Positions 1-6,077 of a stretch of DNA of 10,432 bases are shown here, piece by piece. Within the stretch, counting starts at the first letter, position 1; every line of letters starts with the position of its first letter. This DNA comes from Bacteroidota bacterium. Lineage in GTDB: Bacteria > Bacteroidota > Bacteroidia > Bacteroidales > PXBB01. The stretch spans positions 1-10,432 of the forward strand of contig JAKIYU010000068.1 of the NCBI GenBank assembly GCA_022708385.1, written 5' to 3'. The position numbers and the translations under genes were made by a program. The notes beneath the pieces are model-generated. The model saw nothing but the letters and a program-made list of their open reading frames with translations. It had not been told where the DNA came from and did no database searches.

Positions 1-982
1 GTGTAAAATTAAAGAAACCCAGAGTCGTCATGGTCTGGTGTTCCATTCCGCCTCCCAGAGGAGCCATACAATGACCATACTTTTCCTGCCAGAACGGGTA
101 TAGCCCGTAAACATCCGAAAATAATTCAATAAAATCATCTGTCATGTCTATATCATTCTTGAAATAGGGGAGTGTTGCAGGATTGTCGTAAACGTAATTC
201 TGAATCAAAATCGAATCATTGAGACCTGCCGGATGCGCATAAATACTGTAATCGACATATTTCCCAACTGACAAAGAAATTAGATAATAATTTATCGGAT
301 AAAGCGATTTCCATTCGTACCGCACCATATTATTCGGCAAAGCTACAGTGTTAACCAGCAACCCATTTGATCCTGCCTTATTTTCATTTGATGTTGTAAT
401 ATAGACATAAACTGAATCCGCCTTGTCTTCCAGTACCTGTTTGCACGGAAACCACTGGTACGCATTGAAAGCTTCAGATAAAGTCCAGGTCACCCTGTTG
501 CTCCAGCTTGGAGATACATCGCTTGATATTCCCGAAAAAAAGCCTCCCGATGGGGGTGTGCCACCGTAATACACCTTTACATCAACCATATTCCCCTGGC
601 TAATAACAGGAAGTACTTTAACAAAAACCTCATTATTACTTCTTGTAAATGTACTGTTTACACCATTTACCAGCACCGAATCTATCGTCAGCACATCTAT
701 TAGTTCAAATGCAAAAGTATCCAGAACCGCAGCCTTCACTTCGGCCAATATCCTTACATTGCCGTCAATATCAACCGATGTCCGTTCCACATGAACATCA
801 AGATGATAAAACTTTACGTCATACTTGTTAAGTAAAGGCGTTTGCTCCTGTATGGATTTCAAATAGCCATTATGCCTTTTAAGACCCTTATAATCAGGGT
901 TTTCAGAAACTCTTTGAGCAAAACTCAAGGTTGTTGCTGTAATCAGCAAAATAAAAAATAAAATTCTTGATAAGGTCTGCAT
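1..982 (-). CDS. M1-family metallopeptidase, secreted (3' end cut by window edge)
   Basis: This is the N-terminal 327 residues of a gene that leaves the window at base 1. The start is an ATG at 982, followed by a signal peptide (residues 1 to about 22, hydrophobic LFFILLITATTLSFA, probable cut before Gln23), so the product is exported. Residues 50-240 look like the N-terminal beta domain of M1 aminopeptidases, including the 'QWFPC...DKADSVYVYI' stretch near 176-195, a typical M1 feature. Residues 310-316 read GGGMEHQ, the exopeptidase substrate-binding motif (GAMEN/GGMEH type) of the family. The zinc site HExxH, which normally follows a few dozen residues later, lies beyond the edge, so catalytic competence cannot be judged. 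Bacteroidota homologues often carry a C-terminal T9SS domain; that too is out of view. It starts 37 bases after the MFS stop, without an obvious Shine-Dalgarno sequence, and is probably the last visible gene of the operon. The family call is firm; the substrate is unknown. Confidence 0.88.
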   Translation of the reverse strand, partial: MQTLSRILFFILLITATTLSFAQRVSENPDYKGLKRHNGYLKSIQEQTPLLNKYDVKFYHLDVHVERTSVDIDGNVRILAEVKAAVLDTFAFELIDVLTIDSVLVNGVNSTFTRSNNEVFVKVLPVISQGNMVDVKVYYGGTPPSGGFFSGISSDVSPSWSNRVTWTLSEAFNAYQWFPCKQVLEDKADSVYVYITTSNENKAGSNGLLVNTVALPNNMVRYEWKSLYPINYYLISLSVGKYVDYSIYAHPAGLNDSILIQNYVYDNPATLPYFKNDIDMTDDFIELFSDVYGLYPFWQEKYGHCMAPLGGGMEHQTMTTLGFFNFT

Positions 983-1019
983 GTGTTCAGGTTTTTTTAA
1001 TGAATATAATTGGTTTTTG

Positions 1020-2315
1020 TTAATTGTCCTTTACAAAATATACCATCAGTGCCGCTATGAAAAATGAAACACCACCTAATAGCAACGCATAGATGGCTTC
1101 ATTATTAAAAAAATATCCTATAATCACTCCCCACAGTGAAGCGGCTACAATCTGTGGAATCACTATGAAAAAATTAAAAACACCCATATAAAACCCCATT
1201 TTTTCAGGGGGAATAGCCCCTGTAAGAATGGCATAGGGCATAGACAAAATACCTGCCCAGGCAAAGCCTACGCCAAGCATTGGTAAAATAAGCCAAACAG
1301 GTGTTTTAATAAAATAAATACTAATCAGACCAAGGGCACCAAAAAGCAGCGACACAGCATGTGTCAACTTCCGGCTTGTTCTTTTCGCTAGTGGCGAAAG
1401 TGCAAATGCCAGCACTGCGGCAGCACCGTTATATACGGCAAACAATACCCCCACCCAATTGGCGCCTTCGTTATAGGCAGCTGATGTCGTATTGGATGAA
1501 TGATATATGTATGAAGTTACAGCAGGAGTCATATAAATCCACATCGAAAATAAAGCAAACCATGAGAAAAACTGCACCACCGCCAATTGAAGCATAGTGG
1601 CTGGCATATGCATAATATCCGCAAAAATTACTTTCAAAGGGTTTTCCTTTGGCTTTTTCATCATAGCCGCAGAAATCCCGCTTTTTACTTCCGCAGGGTA
1701 TTCCCTTGTCCTTATAACAGTCCACAAAACAGCCCCTGTAAAGGCCACAGCCCCAATATAAAAAGAATATTGTACCGATGCCGGAATCTTACCTTGGGGT
1801 GCTGTGTTTGGCACGTTCAGAAACCGAGTCAGCACATAAGGTAATACCGAAGCTATCACAGCTCCGGTGCCGATAAAGAAGCTCTGCATGGCAAAACCTT
1901 TGGTACGCTGTTCTTCAGGCAACAAGTCGCCTACAAGCGCCCTGAATGGCTCCATAGATATATTTATTGAAGCGTCCATCACCCACAGCATCCCTGCCGC
2001 CATCCATAAAGCCGACACATTGGGCATAATAACCAGCGCAAAAGAGGCACATAAGGCGCCAACAAGGAAATAGGGCCTCCTTCGCCCTAGGAAACACCAG
2101 GTGCGGTCACTCATATAACCAATCACGGGTTGTACGAGTAAACCTGTTACCGGCGCTGCCAGCCATAATACAGGTATCCCCGACGCATCAGCACCTAGAG
2201 TCTCAAATATCCGGCTTACATTGGCATTCTGCAAAGCAAAGCCAAACTGAATACCCATAAACCCGAAACTCATATTCCAGATTTGCCAGAAACCCAAACG
2301 GTGCCCTTTTTCCAA
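1020..2315 (-). CDS. SLC45/sucrose-type MFS sugar transporter (probable maltose/maltodextrin importer)
   Basis: This 431-residue inner-membrane carrier of the MFS, GPH/SLC45 (sucrose-proton symporter) branch probably has 12 membrane segments. The loop between segments 2 and 3 has the diagnostic pattern GYMSDRTWCFLGRRRPYFLVG (67-86 and following). Segment 4 and the loop after it read NISMEPFRALVGDLLPEEQ (118-136). A basic central loop lies near 202-228 (RTREYP...KKPKENP), then QFFSWFALFSMWIY (248-261) and FAWAGILSMPYAIL (351-364), all typical of this branch. The start is a TTG at 2315, chosen because residues 9-30 (FWQIWNMSFGF...) are the conserved beginning of the family and a perfect AGGAGG sits 7 bases upstream. 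It follows the amylase by 11 bases. In Bacteroidota such carriers often lie beside alpha-glucan enzymes, so import of maltose or short maltodextrins released by the amylase is the likely role. The substrate is inferred from context, not from specific residues. Confidence 0.9.
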   Translation of the reverse strand: MEKGHRLGFWQIWNMSFGFMGIQFGFALQNANVSRIFETLGADASGIPVLWLAAPVTGLLVQPVIGYMSDRTWCFLGRRRPYFLVGALCASFALVIMPNVSALWMAAGMLWVMDASINISMEPFRALVGDLLPEEQRTKGFAMQSFFIGTGAVIASVLPYVLTRFLNVPNTAPQGKIPASVQYSFYIGAVAFTGAVLWTVIRTREYPAEVKSGISAAMMKKPKENPLKVIFADIMHMPATMLQLAVVQFFSWFALFSMWIYMTPAVTSYIYHSSNTTSAAYNEGANWVGVLFAVYNGAAAVLAFALSPLAKRTSRKLTHAVSLLFGALGLISIYFIKTPVWLILPMLGVGFAWAGILSMPYAILTGAIPPEKMGFYMGVFNFFIVIPQIVAASLWGVIIGYFFNNEAIYALLLGGVSFFIAALMVYFVKDN

Positions 2316-2322
2316 ATTATAA

Positions 2323-2328
2323 CCTCCT
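2323..2328 (-). promoter_or_regulatory. Perfect Shine-Dalgarno AGGAGG overlapping the amylase stop codon
   Basis: On the minus strand the sequence is TTAGGAGGTTATAATTTG. The TAG stop of the amylase 3' frame (2329-2327) shares bases with AGGAGG (2328-2323), and the TTG start of the transporter follows after 7 bases. The other visible starts (at 7739, 6062, 5162 and 982) have A/T-rich leaders and no comparable motif. The overlap suggests translational coupling of the transporter to the amylase, with the strong site offsetting a weak TTG codon. Confidence 0.75.
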
Positions 2329-3898
2329 AAAGTCGAACCACCTTAACGTTTACGCACTTTTCAGCTATTGTAAAAACACATTGATAGGTGCCCCTGGCTA
2401 CCCTTTGGCCACCTTCATCCCTGCCATCCCACACAAGCTCATTTAAACCCTGCGGTAGAACACCTTTATGCAACACTCTGACCTTACGTCCATAGATATC
2501 ATATACTTCCGCAAGCACTTCTGTCCTGTTACTTATTTCTATATCAAATGTCGTTTCTGTAAAGAATGGGTTAGGGTATGTCTGTACCCGGAGCAGTTTG
2601 CTGTCCGCATTTGCTTTTATACCGCCTATATTGCAGCAGTTTTCAATATCGGGATCAGATAATTGGATGTCAGTAAAAATATAGTATTCTCCTGGCCCTA
2701 GGGTAATTGGCTCTTGTGTGTTATTCACCACAAAGGGTATGCCTTCAAGGTACTTGTACCAGGTACCGGTATGCTGAAAATCAGGCACCATTGAAATAGT
2801 ATTTACACTGAAGTTACCCAACACTAATACATTCATATTAGAGTGGCTTACCCATAACCTTTTTCCTAAGCTAGACGCATCAATATTAAAATTGGGTGTC
2901 ATAAATACATCCGGATGCTCGGTTCTTAACTTTAATATTGCACTGTATCTGCAAAAAAGGCACCGTCTGTCGGGGTCATCATAATAATCCCACCGCACAG
3001 GTTTTTTAGCTGTCCGCGACACCTCTGTATTCGATGGCCATAATATCGAATAATCATAGCCCAACTCACCAAACTGCCACATCATCTTGGGGCCAGGTAC
3101 CAGATAAAGAAAAGCAGCAGCCAGTGCCTTTCTCTTCAAAGCTGTTTTGAGTTGCCTGATATTATAAGTGCCGGCATAATTCCCATAGTTAAGCATTTCG
3201 TACATAAGCCGTTCCTCATCATGGCTTTCAAAAAAACCTACAGCATGTGGGTTATTCCAGCCTTTCTCCTGATACGACACATTCCATTCAAAATCTGAAT
3301 AAGCCGAAGGCCACGCCAGTAAAGCTTCCTTGTAGGTATCGTGCCCTATGGCCCATAATAAAAAGCCGAAGTTGGCTAATTCGGTTTCTTCATCATTATT
3401 GGCAAAATGTTCAAGAATGAAATATTTTCCGGGATTGGTACCCCATAAATAGTTGGCATAGCGCTTCAATAAATTTATCCTGCCCGCATCGTATTGCCCC
3501 CATGCACCCACATCTCCAAAAGTGTTATTTTGTGTTATCCCTTTTGATAAATCTATGCGATAACCATCCACCTTATAGGTATTAACCCAGTATTTCAGTA
3601 TGCTGTCAACATAAGCTTGCGTATAACCCGATTCATGGTTAAAGTCATACCCCACACTGAAGGGATGCTTCGGATCCACATTAAACCACGGACTATTAGA
3701 CGAGGGTTTCTTGGCTTCATCATTCCAATACAATTTCACATAAGGAAATTGACCAAAAGCGTGATTAATAGCTATGTCAAGTATTCCCTCTGCCATGCGC
3801 AGAATCCACAAGGGCTTTAAGCATATTTGATGGTCCGTAATATTTATCAACGGCCATGAAAAAAGCCGGCGCATAGCCCCAACTGTCATTGCCATCAA
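2327..3898 (-). CDS. 3' part of the split GH13 alpha-amylase (catalytic residues and T9SS sorting domain)
   Basis: The open frame is 523 residues, but only residues 39-523 (from base 3784) are true amylase sequence. The first 38 are the upstream half read in the wrong frame, so the ATG at 3898 is probably not a real start. GH13 regions: I, DIAINH (41-46); II, DGYRID (111-116) with nucleophile Asp116; III, FILEHF (160-165) with acid/base Glu163; IV, FESHDEER (223-230) with transition-state Asp227. The pattern matches Bacteroidota secreted alpha-amylases. A C-terminal beta domain covers about 340-412. The T9SS type A sorting domain spans about 436-523, with YPNPF (441-445), VYDIYGRKV (465-473) and the end VNVKVVRL, so the intact protein would be released or anchored at the cell surface. 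No start with a ribosome site is visible near residue 39, so independent translation of this half is doubtful. Its stop overlaps the transporter's Shine-Dalgarno sequence. Confidence 0.8.
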   Translation of the reverse strand: MMAMTVGAMRRLFSWPLINITDHQICLKPLWILRMAEGILDIAINHAFGQFPYVKLYWNDEAKKPSSNSPWFNVDPKHPFSVGYDFNHESGYTQAYVDSILKYWVNTYKVDGYRIDLSKGITQNNTFGDVGAWGQYDAGRINLLKRYANYLWGTNPGKYFILEHFANNDEETELANFGFLLWAIGHDTYKEALLAWPSAYSDFEWNVSYQEKGWNNPHAVGFFESHDEERLMYEMLNYGNYAGTYNIRQLKTALKRKALAAAFLYLVPGPKMMWQFGELGYDYSILWPSNTEVSRTAKKPVRWDYYDDPDRRCLFCRYSAILKLRTEHPDVFMTPNFNIDASSLGKRLWVSHSNMNVLVLGNFSVNTISMVPDFQHTGTWYKYLEGIPFVVNNTQEPITLGPGEYYIFTDIQLSDPDIENCCNIGGIKANADSKLLRVQTYPNPFFTETTFDIEISNRTEVLAEVYDIYGRKVRVLHKGVLPQGLNELVWDGRDEGGQRVARGTYQCVFTIAEKCVNVKVVRL

Positions 3899-5162
3899 AC
3901 TCCATAACGGGCATCAGCTCAATAGTGTTTATCCCTAAAGTCTGTAAATAATCAAGTTTGTCAATAATGGCCTTAAAGTCATGCCGCGACGAAAAATCCC
4001 TGACAAGCAACTCATAAATTATCATGTCTTCCTTTTGGGGTATCTGGTAAGTGTTGTGAACCCAGTTATACGGCACCTGGGCTGTTTGCATTACAGATAC
4101 TATATCCGATGTTTTTCCTACCGGGTAAGGTATCAGGTTGGGATAAATAACGGCATTAATGCTGGGGTCGTTAAATTCATCAAGCACCTTTTCCGAATAG
4201 GGGTCACCGATATTGATCTTAGCATCAACACAATACTGAAACCGGTATTCCTGCTGTGGCACCAAGCCTGTAATTTCCAGCCAGTATCTTTCACCGTTTA
4301 CCGAACGCTTCATAAAAAACTCTGGCGATAATTCCCAGTTCGACAAATCGCTGCGTACATAAACAAATGACTTCTGCGGAGCCAATAGGCACAGAACAAC
4401 AGTTGAATCATTTATGTAGTTTATTCCGTTGTTAATCCCCGAGGGTGGATTTGCTGTAACCGGCTGAGGCTGCACTATATAATAGGTCGAATCTTGTTCC
4501 GTTTCCTGTATCGACTGCGCCGTAAAATGCAAACGGTGTTTTCCGTTTTGAGATGCAGTAATCTGTGTGCTCAGTAACTTTCCGTAGTGCTGTAATACTA
4601 ATATACCGTCAAAATACAATTTTATCATGGCACTGTCGGTACATGTAATTTCAACAGGTATCTGACTTCCTATACTAGTAATAAGTGGCCGGCCTAAAGG
4701 GGCTGTAAAACGGGCATCAAATCCTGTATCATACAATGGAATATAAAAATCAGAACCATCTGTATCCCTACCTATCAGGCTACCATCGGCATTACGGAAC
4801 ACAAAACCGAGATTGATGGCTTTAACATTAGATGGTATGTCGTAAAAACTATCAATTCTGAATGTCAGAGTAAATATATTATTCCCGATATTCTGCATCC
4901 TTACCACAGAATCCACTGTTCCCCATATAGCAGGCCGATATTTCCAATCGCTCAACGACACACTGCGGTTTGTAACAACACCAGTGTGCATATAAACCTC
5001 ATTGGTTCCGGCTAATTCACCGTTCCCTAAAGAGGCATCATATGTAATTGTAATGGTATCTGTTACCTTAGGATAAACCGGCGTAAAAGTGAGTGCCTGC
5101 GAAAATAATCTGCTCAGGCAGCATAGTATTATTAAACCGGTTAAGATTTGGTTCTTTTTCAT
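3777..5162 (-). CDS. 5' part of the split GH13 alpha-amylase (N-terminal modules and start of barrel)
   Basis: The frame is 461 residues from an ATG at 5162. Residues 1-22 are a signal peptide (MKKNQILTGLIILCCLSRLFSQ). Residues 24-145 form a beta module with YMHTG (57-61), W80 and GFVFRNADGSLIGRD (119-133); the same module occurs in the neighbouring 292-residue protein. Residues 150-232 look like an Ig-type domain. Residues 237-345 resemble the E-set/CBM48 domains that precede GH13 barrels (FVYVRSDLSNW..., then YWLEITGLVPQQEYRFQY). The barrel starts near 378 with MIIYELLVRDFSSRHDF, then YLQTLGINTIELMPVMEF (405-422) and SWGYAPAFFMAVDKYYG (427-443), the usual GH13 strand 1-2 region. The last two residues (NT) and the TGA come from the shifted frame. 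It begins 21 bases after the upstream gene's stop, with an A/T-rich leader and no Shine-Dalgarno sequence. On its own the product could still be exported and bind glucan, but cannot hydrolyse it. Confidence 0.8.
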   Translation of the reverse strand: MKKNQILTGLIILCCLSRLFSQALTFTPVYPKVTDTITITYDASLGNGELAGTNEVYMHTGVVTNRSVSLSDWKYRPAIWGTVDSVVRMQNIGNNIFTLTFRIDSFYDIPSNVKAINLGFVFRNADGSLIGRDTDGSDFYIPLYDTGFDARFTAPLGRPLITSIGSQIPVEITCTDSAMIKLYFDGILVLQHYGKLLSTQITASQNGKHRLHFTAQSIQETEQDSTYYIVQPQPVTANPPSGINNGINYINDSTVVLCLLAPQKSFVYVRSDLSNWELSPEFFMKRSVNGERYWLEITGLVPQQEYRFQYCVDAKINIGDPYSEKVLDEFNDPSINAVIYPNLIPYPVGKTSDIVSVMQTAQVPYNWVHNTYQIPQKEDMIIYELLVRDFSSRHDFKAIIDKLDYLQTLGINTIELMPVMEFDGNDSWGYAPAFFMAVDKYYGPSNMLKALVDSAHGRGNT

Positions 5163-5183
5163 TATAAAAAATATTAAACAAAA

Positions 5184-6062
5184 TTACAGCACGACAACAC
5201 GCTCTGTTACTGTATGGCTTTCAGTAACAACTTGTATTAAATATGTGCCGGGGTTGACATTCAGTTCCTTAACATTAGCCTTAATCCAATGTTTCCCTTC
5301 GTTGAGTTTTTCATCAAGCAGTAATAGAACTTCACGTCCAAGCTGGTCATACATCACGGCTTTAGTGTGTACTCCCCTGTTCAGGTAAAACTCTATGTTA
5401 AGCTGCTCTGTTACAGGATTGAGGACTAGTCTGAAAAAATTAATATGTTTCACATCATCTATTCCAATAATACTTTTCTGTATTGTTACAGGCGAATTGG
5501 GCCAGGGCAACAAATCAAAACTTTGTATAACTTTTGGATTCTCTGTATTTAGGTCAGTGACAAAAATATCATTACACATATTGTCCCTGCCTGTCAGCGT
5601 AGCATCAGGACTTCTGAAAACAAGACCCATAGTATAAGGCGTTGCACCCGAAGGCATAGGCGTGGATTGCACGGTATGTGTTTCATTCCACTCATTACTT
5701 ACCCAAGAGCCACTAAAATAATTTTCAATGATTATTGTTTTCGAAAATACGCCGTTACCTTCATTTATCATCTCTCCCACTCCATCATCCTGAGGACTGT
5801 TGCCCCAGTTGCCCACCACATGCTCCCATACAAGTGAATTAAAAGGAATAATCTGGGTTTTGCAGTAAATATCTCCCGTGGTGCACAAACCCGAATGCAT
5901 ATAGGCCCTTGTCAACGGCGAAGGTCCGCCTGCACAGTCAGCACCCAGGCTACAGTCAATATTTACAAATTTTTTAGTATCAAGGGTCACTTTAACCTGT
6001 GTCTGCGCCTGAATTAATAAAGCACATAACAGCAACACATTAAGGGTAAAAATCTTTTTCAT
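5184..6062 (-). CDS. Secreted T9SS-tailed protein sharing the amylase N-terminal module; candidate glucan-binding protein
   Basis: This 292-residue protein has a signal peptide (1-20, MKKIFTLNVLLLCALLIQAQ). A single beta module covers about 22-172, and a T9SS type A sorting domain covers about 200-292 (LVLNPVTEQLNIEF 212-225, VMYDQLGREVLLL 236-248, end TERVVVL). The module matches residues 24-145 of the amylase: AYMHSG against VYMHTG, and GLVFRSPDATLTGRD (146-160) against GFVFRNADGSLIGRD, with 10 of 22 aligned positions identical across 146-167. It has about 30 more residues between these two motifs. No GH motif or catalytic pattern is visible. Cysteines at 37, 43, 60, 67 and 163 could form disulfides after export. 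It starts 15 bases after the upstream gene and ends 21 bases before the amylase. From the shared module and operon position I infer a surface glucan-binding partner, comparable in role but not in sequence to SusE/SusF. Binding is not demonstrated. Confidence 0.72.
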   Translation of the reverse strand: MKKIFTLNVLLLCALLIQAQTQVKVTLDTKKFVNIDCSLGADCAGGPSPLTRAYMHSGLCTTGDIYCKTQIIPFNSLVWEHVVGNWGNSPQDDGVGEMINEGNGVFSKTIIIENYFSGSWVSNEWNETHTVQSTPMPSGATPYTMGLVFRSPDATLTGRDNMCNDIFVTDLNTENPKVIQSFDLLPWPNSPVTIQKSIIGIDDVKHINFFRLVLNPVTEQLNIEFYLNRGVHTKAVMYDQLGREVLLLLDEKLNEGKHWIKANVKELNVNPGTYLIQVVTESHTVTERVVVL

Positions 6063-6077
6063 ACGATCGTTTTTTAT

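Larger units (their letters stand above)
2327..5162 (-). pseudogene. GH13 alpha-amylase with T9SS tail, whole gene interrupted by a frameshift
   Basis: The two overlapping reading frames at 5162-3777 and 3898-2327 are the two halves of one secreted alpha-amylase of about 944 residues. In order they encode a signal peptide, an N-terminal beta module, an Ig-like module, an E-set/CBM48-like module, the GH13 barrel, a C-terminal beta domain and a T9SS type A sorting domain. The first frame carries barrel strands 1-2 and ends ...DSAHGRGNT-stop. The second resumes at ILDIAINHAFGQ, conserved region I. The break lies between 3788 and 3776. All three catalytic acidic residues are kept, all in the downstream half. 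Family members normally read G-I-x-V-I-L-D here, with five residues between the Gly and the Asp. Seven bases now occupy what should be 15, so an 8-base deletion fits best. No other stop or damage is visible, so the lesion is recent, a sequencing or assembly error, or bypassed by recoding. If real, the product lacks the active site and the sorting signal. Confidence 0.8.

Noticed and set aside
1361..2097. Several plus- and minus-strand open frames of 60-85 codons inside the transporter gene.
   Set aside because: They overlap a strongly conserved membrane protein frame, have no family resemblance or start signal, and are shadows.
2327..5162. Two separate neighbouring genes, a binding protein and an amylase, rather than one split gene.
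   Set aside because: The first frame already contains GH13 barrel strands 1-2 and the second begins at region I; neither half has a complete barrel.
6063..6070. Palindrome ACGATCGT directly before the ATG of the 292-residue protein.
   Set aside because: It is only 8 bases with no second copy near other starts; probably chance, and too short to call an operator.
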